A stretch of DNA of 64,000 bases from Rhizobiales bacterium 2SD (GTDB taxonomy: Bacteria > Pseudomonadota > Alphaproteobacteria > Rhizobiales > Beijerinckiaceae), in assembly GCA_005502805.1 (NCBI GenBank), contig SCMY01000008.1, forward strand, positions 124,001 to 188,000, in the 5' to 3' direction. A model generated the notes under the pieces. It was given only the letters and a program-made list of their open reading frames with translations, was not told the DNA's origin and ran no database searches. Of this stretch, positions 41,827 through 52,919 are shown piece by piece (within the stretch, counting starts at the first letter, position 1; the number at the start of each line of letters is the position of its first letter). Position numbers and translations under genes: made by a program.

Positions 41827-43495
41827 CGCTTGGTCCCCGAGGTTTGAGCCAGCCGCGATAATGCGCCAGCAGGCCGAAGAAGGGCAAAGAGAGCTTCACG
41901 TCGAAACGGAAGCGGCCATCGGCGTCAACCGTCTCGCGCGCCTCGGCCGATGGCATCAGGAAACGCGGCAAGGGCAGGCCGAAGACACGCCAGTTCGCGA
42001 TCGGCAGCGCAAGGCCTTCGCGGTCGCTCTGCGCGGCAAGCGTGAAGGAGAACGGCCCGAAGGCCTCGCGCAGCTCGCCGCTTCGATCGAGGTTGAGGCG
42101 CGAATGGAAGCGCTGGCCGGCGAAGTTGCGGGTCCAGATCTCGCAGGTCTCGTCGAAGGAATCGCCTCTGCTGACGCTGACCGTCACCGGCAGTTCGGCT
42201 CCGGCCTCCGGCAAGCCAACGAGCCGGCAGATCAGGTCGATCGCTCGTCCGCCTCCACGCGAGACCGCGGCCTGACCCTGCCAGACCGGTTCGGCATCGC
42301 TGGCATGGAAGGCTCGGATTGCTGCAGGCATCATTGCGAAGGGCTGCGCGCCGAGGACCGTCTCGAACAGGGCGGGGCCGACGCTGCGTTCGTCCTGATT
42401 GGTACTGATTGCATAGGGCGTCATCTCGGCCTCGATCATGGCGAGGTCGAGCGCTTTGGCGGCCGAGCGCGCGCCGGGAGCGATGCCGTCCGTGAGCAAC
42501 GCCCGCACCGCTGCCGCCGCCGCCAGCGTCGGCACCTGCGGGCCGTCGTCGTTCTCCGCCAGCAGCGACCAATAGGCCCGGCGCGGCCGCCCCTTGCTGT
42601 CGATGCCGGAGATGGCGACGCGCATGCCGCCGCGATCCGAGGTCCAGAGGCGGGTGATCCCGCGGGCTTTCACGAGATAGGGCACCAGCGGCGCGAGATC
42701 GCCGACCCAGCCGCGGCGACGGATGAAGGCGAGCAGCGCCAGCCCCCATTGCTCGACCCCGGCCTCCAGCCCCGCTGAGAAGGCTACTCGCGAGCGCACG
42801 GCGAGATCGAAGCCGAGCGTCTCCGCATCGACTGTCTCGACCGGAGCTACCCGCCGCGGGCCAAGGCCCGGCATGTCGATGACCTCGCCGCGGCCCCAGC
42901 CGGACGTCGCCTGCAACTCGCCCTCCCGCCAGACCGGCACCGGCTTGCCGGCATAGCTCAGGATCGCGGCGATCACCGACGGGCCGACCTCGCTGCGCCC
43001 GCCCGGCGTGATCGCGATGTCGATGCTGTCGAGCCGCTCCCAGCCTTCGCTCAACTCCCGCGCCGCGGCGGCCGAGAGCGCCGGCGTCGAGCTGGCGCCG
43101 GCAAGCGCGACGAGGCCGCGCTGCTTCGCGAGCTCGTCGAGTTGCTGCCCGTAACCCGAGAGATAGCCGCGCGCATCGGCGAGGTCGACGACATGCGCGC
43201 CGAGCAGCAGTGCCGCGGTCGGCACCTCGTAGCCCTGCTGTTGGAACGGCCCGGAGGCGTCGATCACCAGCCAGGGCTTCAGTGCGGCAAGGGTCGCGAC
43301 GAGCTCCCGGTCGCGATCGAGGCCCGCGGCGCTGACCGGCACTTTCGCCTCAGCCGCGAGCTCCTGCGCCAAGGCCTGCGCCTTGTCGCCGCTGCGCGAT
43401 GTCAGCACCAGATCGATGCCGTCCATGCGCGACAGATGGCGCGCCAGCCGCCGGCCGAAGACGCCGGTCGCACCGATCAGGACGACACGCTTCAT
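41813..43495 (-). CDS. Saccharopine-dehydrogenase-like protein fused to DUF4166
   Basis: 560 residues. The N-terminal Rossmann domain (1-130) has VVLIGATGVFGRRLARHLS and a conserved LADARGYLSGY; the C-terminal part (about 385-555) has the DUF4166 pattern TRNFAGQRFHSRL, GPFSFTLAAQSDREGL and FDVKLSLPFFGLLAHYRGWL. The two-domain arrangement is known, but its reaction is not. It is translationally coupled to the DCC gene before it (ATGA) and overlaps the ureohydrolase after it. Confidence 0.82.
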   Translation of the reverse strand: MKRVVLIGATGVFGRRLARHLSRMDGIDLVLTSRSGDKAQALAQELAAEAKVPVSAAGLDRDRELVATLAALKPWLVIDASGPFQQQGYEVPTAALLLGAHVVDLADARGYLSGYGQQLDELAKQRGLVALAGASSTPALSAAAARELSEGWERLDSIDIAITPGGRSEVGPSVIAAILSYAGKPVPVWREGELQATSGWGRGEVIDMPGLGPRRVAPVETVDAETLGFDLAVRSRVAFSAGLEAGVEQWGLALLAFIRRRGWVGDLAPLVPYLVKARGITRLWTSDRGGMRVAISGIDSKGRPRRAYWSLLAENDDGPQVPTLAAAAAVRALLTDGIAPGARSAAKALDLAMIEAEMTPYAISTNQDERSVGPALFETVLGAQPFAMMPAAIRAFHASDAEPVWQGQAAVSRGGGRAIDLICRLVGLPEAGAELPVTVSVSRGDSFDETCEIWTRNFAGQRFHSRLNLDRSGELREAFGPFSFTLAAQSDREGLALPIANWRVFGLPLPRFLMPSAEARETVDADGRFRFDVKLSLPFFGLLAHYRGWLKPRGPSDGPG

Positions 43496-43911
43496 GGGCT
43501 CTCCGGCAAGGTGAAGCGATGGCGCGTCGCAGGATCGGGCATTTCGCAGGAGGTCTTCTGGCCGAAGAGGCGGTAGCGGTTGCGGGCGATGCGGTCATAG
43601 AGCCAATCGCGCCATGGTTTCGGCAGCGCCCGGCCGATGAGCAACAGACGTGCCGGCCCGCTCAGATGGCGGGTGAGGGCGAGCACGCCGTCGGACTTCG
43701 ACAGCGCCCGGCCGTTCTCGATGAACAGGAAGCTGTCCGGCTCGTCCGGGTCGATGCCATGCGCCTGCGCCAAGACTCGGCCTTCGCGCGACTGGATCGC
43801 GACGAAGCGGATCTCGTGATCGCGCTCATGGCGCAGCGTGTAGCGAACGCCGCCGGAGCAGAGCACGCAGACGCCGTCATAGAGCCAGATCGGGGCGGCA
43901 GGGCTGGTCAT
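43492..43911 (-). CDS. DCC-family thiol-disulfide oxidoreductase-like protein
   Basis: 139 residues from MTSPAAPIWLYDG; an ATG 12 codons upstream is possible. The family motif DxxCxxC is at D12-C15-C18 (YDGVCVLCSGGVRY), followed by RFVAIQSREGR and WLYDRIARNRYRLFG. DCC (DUF393) proteins are thioredoxin-like with unknown physiological substrates. It opens the operon that continues through the DUF4166 fusion, ureohydrolase and Lrp genes. Confidence 0.85.
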   Translation of the reverse strand: MTSPAAPIWLYDGVCVLCSGGVRYTLRHERDHEIRFVAIQSREGRVLAQAHGIDPDEPDSFLFIENGRALSKSDGVLALTRHLSGPARLLLIGRALPKPWRDWLYDRIARNRYRLFGQKTSCEMPDPATRHRFTLPESP

Positions 43912-45392
<1,481 letters not shown>

Positions 45393-45418
45393 CAGCCGTC
45401 AGTACGGTGACGCTGAGG

Positions 45419-45445
45419 AAGCCCGGCCGCAAGGCCGGGCTTTTT
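45419..45445 (+). terminator. Rho-independent terminator after DctP copy 1
   Basis: Perfect 10-bp stem AAGCCCGGCC / GGCCGGGCTT with a GCAA loop, followed by TTT. It begins 27 bases after the stop. Confidence 0.9.
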
Positions 45446-45573
45446 CGTGGGTAGCGCGGTGCGGCAATGCCAAGATGAGTGGGATAAAATGCCCATGCAA
45501 AAACTGCATGGGAGGTATGCTGCATGCTTGCGCTCGGAGTTGAGATGCCCTTTCCTGACGCCCTTGCGCGTGA

Positions 45574-46716
<1,143 letters not shown>

Positions 46717-46728
46717 GAAGAGGGCGGC

Positions 46729-46746
46729 TGACCGGTTTACCGGTCA
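46729..46746. repeat. 18-bp inverted repeat after DctP copy 2
   Basis: TGACCGGT-TT-ACCGGTCA has perfect 8-bp arms. It starts 13 bases after the DctP stop and 15 bases before the terminator. It may be a second transcript-end hairpin or an operator; copy 1 has no counterpart. Confidence 0.55.
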
Positions 46747-46761
46747 ACTCGGCACTACGCC

Positions 46762-46788
46762 AACCCCGGCCGCGAGGCCGGGGTTTTT
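46762..46788 (+). terminator. Rho-independent terminator after DctP copy 2
   Basis: Perfect 10-bp stem AACCCCGGCC / GGCCGGGGTT with a GCGA loop, followed by TTT. It is almost the same as the terminator of copy 1. Confidence 0.9.
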
Positions 46789-46796
46789 CATGAACG

Positions 46797-47108
46797 TCAG
46801 ATGCTGCCGGCGCGCTCGATCACCAGAACGCGCGCCGGGCCCACCGGATGGGCGACGTGGGCGTCGCCGTCCTGCGCGTGGAAGATGTCGCCGCGCACCA
46901 GCCGCTGCACGCTCTCGACGCCTTCGGTGCGAGTGTGCATGTCGACCTCGCCGTCGAGGACGACGAAGACCTCGGGGCCGTCGTTGACGTGCCATTTATA
47001 GGGCTGGTCGGTCCAGTGCAGCCGGATGGTGGCGTCGTCGATGCGTTCGATATCGATCGCCTCCCAGGCACGGCTGCCGGTGAAGTCCTGCGGCTTGATC
47101 GTCCTCAT
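46797..47108 (-). CDS. Small cupin-domain protein
   Basis: 103 residues. GGAG lies 7 bases before the ATG. The cupin beta barrel (about 25-98) shows WHVNDGPEVFVVLDGEVDMHT and GDIFHAQDGDAHVAHPVGPAR, with His residues that could bind a metal. The substrate is unknown. It is divergent from an Lrp gene 110 bases away, which probably controls it. Confidence 0.82.
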   Translation of the reverse strand: MRTIKPQDFTGSRAWEAIDIERIDDATIRLHWTDQPYKWHVNDGPEVFVVLDGEVDMHTRTEGVESVQRLVRGDIFHAQDGDAHVAHPVGPARVLVIERAGSI

Positions 47109-47218
47109 TCCCGTTCTCCATGATGGAAGAGGCCTGGAATCTTCACCGGCCGCGGCGCGCATGCCATAGGCAAGACGCCGGTGATGCCTGCGATCGGCGG
47201 TTTCTGGAGGGATCTCGC

Positions 47219-47665
47219 TTGCGAAACGACGGTCAGCTCGACGCCATCGACCGGAAGCTGCTCGCGCTGTTGCAGGCCGATGCGCGTGCATCGTTCACCG
47301 CGCTGGCGCGCGATGCCGGGTTGTCGCGCACGGCGATCCAGGAGCGCATGACGAGACTCGAACGCGACGGCGTCATACTGGGCTATACCGTGCGAATCGC
47401 AGAACGGCCGCAGGCGCCTGCCACCCGCGCGATACTCTCGCTGAAGATCCGGACGCGCCCCTGCGCCGTGGTGCTCGATCGCTTCAGGAACTGGCCGGAG
47501 GTCGTCGCCTGCTATTCGCTGGCCGGGCCCGTCGATGCGATGCTGATCGTCGAGACGAAGGACGCGCCCGCTCTGTCGCAATTCGTCGACCGGCTGAGTG
47601 CCGTGCCCGGCGTCGGCGAGGTCGAGACGGCCCCGATCCTGGCCGAGAGCGTCAGGAACGGGTGA
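47219..47665 (+). CDS. Lrp/AsnC-family transcriptional regulator
   Basis: 148 residues from a TTG start (read as Met; then RNDGQLDAIDRKLL) with GGAGG 8 bases upstream; the frame is open 33 codons further but that part would overlap the cupin promoter. HTH with LQADARASFTALARDAGLSRTAIQERMTRLE, then the RAM domain with YSLAGPVDAMLIVET. It faces the cupin gene and lies next to the TRAP genes. Confidence 0.87.
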   Translation: MRNDGQLDAIDRKLLALLQADARASFTALARDAGLSRTAIQERMTRLERDGVILGYTVRIAERPQAPATRAILSLKIRTRPCAVVLDRFRNWPEVVACYSLAGPVDAMLIVETKDAPALSQFVDRLSAVPGVGEVETAPILAESVRNG

Positions 47666-47733
47666 GTCATCATTGCCCTAGCTCCGCCTTGTTCGACACG
47701 TTATTCTGACGGCGATCGCAAATCGGGGCACTC

Positions 47734-48123
47734 ATGAAGCTGCCACTCGCCATTCTCCTCGCCGCCCTGGGATTGCCGGCATTCGCCGCCGCCCAGTCGA
47801 TCGGCGAGCCGATTCCCGGCCGGGGACAGGTCAAGGCCAAACCGGCCGCAGCGCGCCCTGCGCCAGCTCAGGCGACGCGTCCCTGTCCGGAGTACGGGCC
47901 GGGCTTCGTCCGCGTCGAAGGCTCTTCGGCCTGCGTCCGGGTCGGCGGTGGCGTCCGGGTCGAATTCGGCAAGACCTCCAGCCGCCGCGGCTACGGTTCC
48001 GCTGCCGACGGCATGGTTTATGGCGAGGCGCGCAGCCAGACGTCCGTCGGCGAGGTCCGTGCCGTCATCAGCGGCCGCGGCCGGCTCGACAACAATCTGA
48101 ACAACGGCTGGCAGCGCTGGTGA
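47734..48123 (+). CDS. Small exported protein with a porin N-terminal motif
   Basis: 129 residues. A signal peptide MKLPLAILLAALGLPAFAAA precedes a Pro/Ala/Lys linker (about 25-48), then CPEYGPGFVRVEGSSACVRV and GGGVRVEFG. This matches the opening of the mature Porin_2 protein in this window (VCTHFGQGFFFIPGTD then TCVRIGGRVRAEY), including both cysteines. Some strand-like sequence (GEARSQTSVGEVRAVISGRGRL) follows, then the chain ends at NNGWQRW. It is too short for a barrel. It may be a free-standing version of the porin entry module; function unknown. Confidence 0.75.
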   Translation: MKLPLAILLAALGLPAFAAAQSIGEPIPGRGQVKAKPAAARPAPAQATRPCPEYGPGFVRVEGSSACVRVGGGVRVEFGKTSSRRGYGSAADGMVYGEARSQTSVGEVRAVISGRGRLDNNLNNGWQRW

Positions 48124-48244
48124 AGCAGGCGTCATTCTCGGGCTGAGCAAGGCCCGGACCCGAGATGCTCATGACGAAGGCGCTGATCGGAGGCCAGCTT
48201 GGCCAGAGATGATCGGAGCAGCCTCAGCATGGCGGCTAAAACCA

Positions 48245-48271
48245 AAGCCCCGGATCGCTGATCCGGGGCTT
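48245..48271 (-). terminator. Terminator of the dctQM unit
   Basis: Perfect 12-bp stem AAGCCCCGGATC / GATCCGGGGCTT with a 3-base loop, 21 bases beyond the dctM stop. On the minus strand it runs into TGGTTTTA, a modest T-rich tail. Confidence 0.8.
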
Positions 48272-48291
48272 CGTCGTCCAGGCCTGCGGCC

Positions 48292-50082
48292 CTATTGGAG
48301 ATTCAACGTCGGCGGGGCGTTGAGGTCGAGCCCCGGCAGTCCGCCACCGGAGCCGCCAAGCCCCGGAATGCTGATGCTGTCGAGCTGCTTGTTGATCTGT
48401 TGCTGATCGAGCTGCACGCCCGAATTCTTGTAGTGCATCACCATCTGCGGGAAGAGCACGACAAGCGCGACCATGATGCACTGGATCACGACGAAGGGCA
48501 CGGCGCCCCAGTAGATCTGCCCGGTCGTCACCGGCTCCATCATCTTGCCGGTGATCTTGTCCTTATAGGCCGCCTTGGGCGCGACCGAGCGCAGGAAGAA
48601 CAAGGCGAAGCCGAAGGGCGGGTGCATGAACGAGGTCTGCATGTTCACGCCGAGGATCACGCCGAACCAGATCAGGTCGATGCCGAGCTTGTCGGCCGCC
48701 GGGCCGAGCAGCGGCACGATGATGAAGGCGAGCTCGAAGAAGTCGAGGAAGAAGGCGAGCAGGAAGACCAGGACGTTGACGACGATCAGGAAGCCTGCCT
48801 GACCGCCCGGCAGCGAGACCAGCAGGTGCTCGACCCAGACATGGCCGTTGACGCCATAGAAGGTCAGAGAGAACACGCGCGCGCCGACCAGGATGAACAG
48901 CACGAAGGCGGAGAGCTTGGCGGTCGATTCCGTCGCCTGCCGCAACAGGTCGAAAGTCATGCGCTTCTTGCCGATGGCGAGCAGGATCGCGCCAGCCGCG
49001 CCCATGGCGCCGCCCTCCGTCGGCGTGGCGACGCCGATGAAGATCGTGCCGAGCACCAGGAAGATCAGCGCCAGCGGCGGCACCATCACGAAGATCACCT
49101 GCTCGGTCATGCGCGAGAGCAGGTTGAGCTTCAGGAACTTGTTGACCAGAGCGATCACGAAGGAGATCGCGACCGCAACCGACATGGTCAGGATCACGAA
49201 GTCCGCGCCGCCGCCGACCTTGGTGAAGTACTTCATGTAGGCGATTGCCGCGGCGAAGGCGATGATCGTCACCACCAGCAGCGAGAAGCGGCGGGTCTTG
49301 CCGTCGGCGTCGCGTAGCGTCTGCGCCTCGGGAGGCAGGCCAGGGGCGCGCTCGGGGCGGAAGATCGTGGTCAACAGGACATAGCCGGCGTACAGCCCGG
49401 CGAGCACCAGGCCCGGGATGAAGGCGCCTTCGTACATGTCGCCGACCGAGCGGCCGAGCTGGTCGGCGAGCACGATCAGGACGAGCGAAGGCGGGATGAT
49501 CTGCGCCAGAGTGCCCGAGGCCGCGATGACGCCGGAGGCGAGCCGCCGATCGTAGCCGTAGCGCAGCATGATCGGCAGCGAGATCAGGCCCATCGAGATG
49601 ACCGAGGCGGCGACGACGCCTGTGGTGGCCGCAAGCAGCGCGCCGACGAAGATCACCGCATAGGCGAGGCCGCCGCGGATCGGGCCGAACAGCTGGCCGA
49701 TCGTGTCGAGCAGGTCCTCGGCCATGCCCGAGCGCTCCAGCACCAGTCCCATGAAGGTGAAGAACGGGATCGCCAGCAGCACGTCGTTGTTCATCGTGCC
49801 GTAGATGCGCTCCGGCAGCGCCTGCAGGAAGTTCTCCTGGAACATGCCGAGCTCGATGCCGACCACCGCGAAGAACAGGCCGTTGGCGGCGAGGGCGAAG
49901 GCGACGGGATAGCCGAGCAGCAGGAACAGCACGAGCGCGGCGAACATCACCGGCGCCATGTTGACGCGCAGGAAGTCGCCGATCCCGGCAGCCTGTGCGT
50001 CGCCGGTGTGCAGGCTGAGGAAGGCGGCGAGCGTGAGCGTCAGCAGCAGCGCGGCGGCGCGGAAGGAGCGGGCGAGAATCAT
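48292..50082 (-). CDS. dctM: TRAP transporter large permease DctM
   Basis: 596 residues from MILARSFRAAALLL; the frame is open upstream through dctQ in a shadow frame. More than ten membrane segments, with LLGYPVAFALAANGLFF, IPFFTFMGLVLERSGMAEDLL, GVVAASVISMGLISLPIML and GVATPTEGGAMGAAGAI as DctM marks. It is longer than the usual 430 residues because of an extra N-terminal segment, an inner insertion and a Gly/Pro-rich C-terminal tail (SISIPGLGGSGGGLPGLDL). It carries the solute with a Na+ or H+ gradient together with DctQ. Confidence 0.92.
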   Translation of the reverse strand: MILARSFRAAALLLTLTLAAFLSLHTGDAQAAGIGDFLRVNMAPVMFAALVLFLLLGYPVAFALAANGLFFAVVGIELGMFQENFLQALPERIYGTMNNDVLLAIPFFTFMGLVLERSGMAEDLLDTIGQLFGPIRGGLAYAVIFVGALLAATTGVVAASVISMGLISLPIMLRYGYDRRLASGVIAASGTLAQIIPPSLVLIVLADQLGRSVGDMYEGAFIPGLVLAGLYAGYVLLTTIFRPERAPGLPPEAQTLRDADGKTRRFSLLVVTIIAFAAAIAYMKYFTKVGGGADFVILTMSVAVAISFVIALVNKFLKLNLLSRMTEQVIFVMVPPLALIFLVLGTIFIGVATPTEGGAMGAAGAILLAIGKKRMTFDLLRQATESTAKLSAFVLFILVGARVFSLTFYGVNGHVWVEHLLVSLPGGQAGFLIVVNVLVFLLAFFLDFFELAFIIVPLLGPAADKLGIDLIWFGVILGVNMQTSFMHPPFGFALFFLRSVAPKAAYKDKITGKMMEPVTTGQIYWGAVPFVVIQCIMVALVVLFPQMVMHYKNSGVQLDQQQINKQLDSISIPGLGGSGGGLPGLDLNAPPTLNLQ

Positions 50083-50108
50083 GGAACGGGTCCGGGATGC
50101 AGCTTGGC

Positions 50109-50747
50109 TCACGAGGCGAGACCTTCGGCCTTGGCCTGATCGATCAGGCGCTGGGCTTCGGCTTCCGCGGCGGCTGCGTGACCGCCGCCATGGGCGTCGT
50201 CGTCGAGCTTTCCGCGCATGATCGCGATCTGCTTGATCACCTCTGAGATGCCCTGCAGCAGCAGCAGGAAGAAGCCGATGATCACCAGTCCCTTGGCCGG
50301 CCATTGCGGCAGGCCGCCGGCCGAGAGCGACTGCTCGTTGACCTGGTAGGAGCGCAGGAAGAACGGGCCGGAATGGTAGACCATCAGCGCGCAGAACGGC
50401 AGCAGGAACAGGAGATGGCCGATCAGGTCGATCCACTGCTGCACACGCTTCGGCAGCAGGTTGTTCACGATGTCGATGCGGATGTGTTCCTTCACCTGCA
50501 GCGTCCACGACGCGCAGAGCAGGAACACCGCGCCGAACAGCACCCATTGCAGTTCGAGCCAGGCGTTCGACGAGATGTTGAACACCTTGCGGATGATCGC
50601 ATTGACCGCGGAGACGATGACGGCGACGAGGATCAGCCACGCGACAGATCGACCGATCCGGGTGTTCAGGCTGTCGATCGCGCGGCTGAAAGCGAGGGGT
50701 CCTTCCACCTCAGTCCTCCCTGACCTCGTGGATTGCGGCCGCATCAT
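50109..50747 (-). CDS. dctQ: TRAP transporter small permease DctQ
   Basis: 212 residues, four membrane segments. SNAWLELQWVLFGAVFLLCA and HIRIDIVNNLLPKRVQQWID are the conserved DctQ core. A charged, His/Ala-rich cytoplasmic tail (DDDAHGGGHAAAAEAEAQ) extends the C-terminus. It precedes dctM by 26 bases and probably works with one or both TakP-like binding proteins encoded nearby on the other strand. Confidence 0.9.
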   Translation of the reverse strand: MMRPQSTRSGRTEVEGPLAFSRAIDSLNTRIGRSVAWLILVAVIVSAVNAIIRKVFNISSNAWLELQWVLFGAVFLLCASWTLQVKEHIRIDIVNNLLPKRVQQWIDLIGHLLFLLPFCALMVYHSGPFFLRSYQVNEQSLSAGGLPQWPAKGLVIIGFFLLLLQGISEVIKQIAIMRGKLDDDAHGGGHAAAAEAEAQRLIDQAKAEGLAS

Positions 50748-50817
50748 GCGGTTTGCGAAGGGCGGTTATACGATTGCTACATGCCGCACAACATTTCGCG
50801 GCGCAAGGCGCTGTGGA

Positions 50818-51993
50818 TCAGTCCTTTCGCCTACGCGGCTCGCTGCGCAATGCCAGCAAAGCGGCGACCAGCATCAGCCACATCATCGCCATCAGCGCGG
50901 GGGGCCAGTGCGCCACCAGCGAACTGATCAATACGGTCGCCAGTGCGCCCGAACCAAGCTGGATCGCGCCCGCTAGCCCGGCGGCCGAGCCAGCCAGCTC
51001 CGGTCGTGCCGAAAGCGCCGCAGCGGTCGCGCCAGGCAAGGTCAGCCCGTTGCCGATCGCGCTGATGGCGAGCGGCAGGAACAGGGTCAGCGGGGTCCAC
51101 CACGGCGTCAGCGCGATTATGAAAGCGGCTGTGATCGCCACGAACGAGATGATCAGTCCGATCCAGGCCATGCGCGCCGTCCCGTGCCGGAGCACCAATC
51201 GGGACATTGCGAAATTGCCCACCATGTAGCCGAAGGCGTTGAGGATGAAATAGGCGCCGTAGGTGTCCGAGCCGCGTCCCATCGTCTCGACCACGATGAA
51301 GGGCGCTGCGGCGATGAAGGCGAAGAAGGCGGCCGAGGTCATCGCCAGCGCGATCACGTTGCGGATGAAGCTGTGGTCGTGCGCCAGGTCGGGAAAGGCG
51401 CGAAAAATGCCGGTGAGCGAAGTTCGCATCCCGACATTCGGCGCCGTCTCTGGCAGTTGCAGGCCGACCAGCGCGAACACGATCGCGGCTGTGGCGGCCA
51501 TCGACCAGAAGATCATGCGCCAGCCGAAATAAGTCTCGATATGACCGCCGAGATAGGGGGTGATCATCGGCGCGACGACCATCACCATGGTCACGGTGGC
51601 GATCTGGCTGGCGGCCTGGTCTCGGCTCGCCGTATCGCGGATGATGGCGCGCGCCAGGGCGAAGGTCGTACCGGCGCCTGCGCCTTCGAGCACGCGGGCG
51701 AACAGCAGCGTGCCGGCGCTGTCCGCCAGCGCGCCCATCACCGAGCCGGCCATGAACACGGCCGTACCGGCGATTACGCATGGCCGGCGGCCGAACCGGT
51801 CGGAGAGCGGGCCGACCACGAGCTGTGTCAGCGCGACGGCGACCAGGAAGAGGGTCAGCGTCAACTGGATCGTCGCGTAGCTCGTGCCGAAATTGCGGGC
51901 GAGCGCCGGGGTCGCCGGAGCCAGCATGTTGAGCGCGATCGGCTGCAGCGTCGAGATCGCGACGAGCACGGTAAGCGAGGGCTTCACCGTCAT
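50818..51993 (-). CDS. Bcr/CflA-family MFS exporter
   Basis: 391 residues from MTVKPSLTVLVAIS. Twelve membrane segments with MLAPATPALARNFG, QLVVGPLSDRFGRRP (motif A), RVLEGAGAGTTFALARAIIRD and GNGLTLPGATAAALS, typical of Bcr/CflA drug exporters. Its ATG overlaps the stop of the DMT gene (ATGA), so the two exporters are made together. Confidence 0.87.
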   Translation of the reverse strand: MTVKPSLTVLVAISTLQPIALNMLAPATPALARNFGTSYATIQLTLTLFLVAVALTQLVVGPLSDRFGRRPCVIAGTAVFMAGSVMGALADSAGTLLFARVLEGAGAGTTFALARAIIRDTASRDQAASQIATVTMVMVVAPMITPYLGGHIETYFGWRMIFWSMAATAAIVFALVGLQLPETAPNVGMRTSLTGIFRAFPDLAHDHSFIRNVIALAMTSAAFFAFIAAAPFIVVETMGRGSDTYGAYFILNAFGYMVGNFAMSRLVLRHGTARMAWIGLIISFVAITAAFIIALTPWWTPLTLFLPLAISAIGNGLTLPGATAAALSARPELAGSAAGLAGAIQLGSGALATVLISSLVAHWPPALMAMMWLMLVAALLALRSEPRRRKD

Positions 51994-52892
51994 AGCGGCT
52001 TCTCGCCCTCGGGCTTGAGCTGCGAATCGTGGCGCACGCGCTGGCGATGCAGGGTGTAGAGGCCGCTGCCGACGATCAGGGCGATTCCGGCGTAGGCGAT
52101 GCCGTCCGGCGTGTCGCCCCAGACCAGCCAGCCGATCAGGACCGCGATCGGTACGACGGAATAGCGATAGCCCGCGACGACGCCGACATCGGTATTGCGG
52201 AAGGCGCTGATGATGCAGAAGCCGCCCGCCGTCACCAGGATGGCGGCAAGTCCGAGATAGAGCATCTCGATCCGCCAGGGCGATTGCCAGGTTTCCAGGG
52301 CGCCCATGCCGGAGGCCAGCAGCCCGACGATGACCGTCGAGGTCAAGGAAACGACAGTCGACGGGATGTCGCTGCTGATGAAGCGGGTCGTCAGATCGCG
52401 GATGGCGACGAGGCCGGCGCCGGCGAGCGCGATCAGCGCGGCCGCGCTGAAGCCATCCGCGCTCGGGCGCATCACGATCAGGACGCCGATGAAGCCGATC
52501 ATCAACGCCACTGTCCGGCGCCAGCCGACCGTTTCGATCCGCAGCAGCACCGCCAGCAGGACGATGAGCAGAGGCGAGGCCATGACGATCGCGGTGATGT
52601 TGGCGAGCGGCAGCATGCCGAGTGCCCAGATGAACGTCAGGGCGCACAGCGCCTCGACGATTCCGCGTCCCAGCACCAAGGGCCTCAGCCCGAGCGGCAG
52701 CTTGCGCATGTCGCCCATGATGGCCACCGTGACGAGGCCAACCACGATGGCGAAGCCGGTGCGCAACGCGACCGCCTGCCCGGTCGGGAAGGCCTCGCGG
52801 GCGAGCTTCATCAGGGCGTCGTTGCAGCAGAAGAGCGACATCGCCGCCATCATGGCGATGATTCCGCGGCGGTTCTGGGCGGCGGTGGCCAA
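51990..52892 (-). CDS. DMT-superfamily (EamA) exporter
   Basis: 300 residues and ten membrane segments in two EamA repeats: ALRTGFAIVVGLVTV and LTFIWALGMLPLANITAIVMASPL in the first, VGVVAGYRYSVVPIAVLIGWLVWG in the second. It probably exports an amino acid or other metabolite. It is 27 bases downstream of the SolA-like gene, suggesting one unit of oxidase and exporters. Confidence 0.87.
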   Translation of the reverse strand: MATAAQNRRGIIAMMAAMSLFCCNDALMKLAREAFPTGQAVALRTGFAIVVGLVTVAIMGDMRKLPLGLRPLVLGRGIVEALCALTFIWALGMLPLANITAIVMASPLLIVLLAVLLRIETVGWRRTVALMIGFIGVLIVMRPSADGFSAAALIALAGAGLVAIRDLTTRFISSDIPSTVVSLTSTVIVGLLASGMGALETWQSPWRIEMLYLGLAAILVTAGGFCIISAFRNTDVGVVAGYRYSVVPIAVLIGWLVWGDTPDGIAYAGIALIVGSGLYTLHRQRVRHDSQLKPEGEKPL

Positions 52893-52919
52893 GGCGTTTC
52901 CTGTCGAGCCCGGCTGGGC

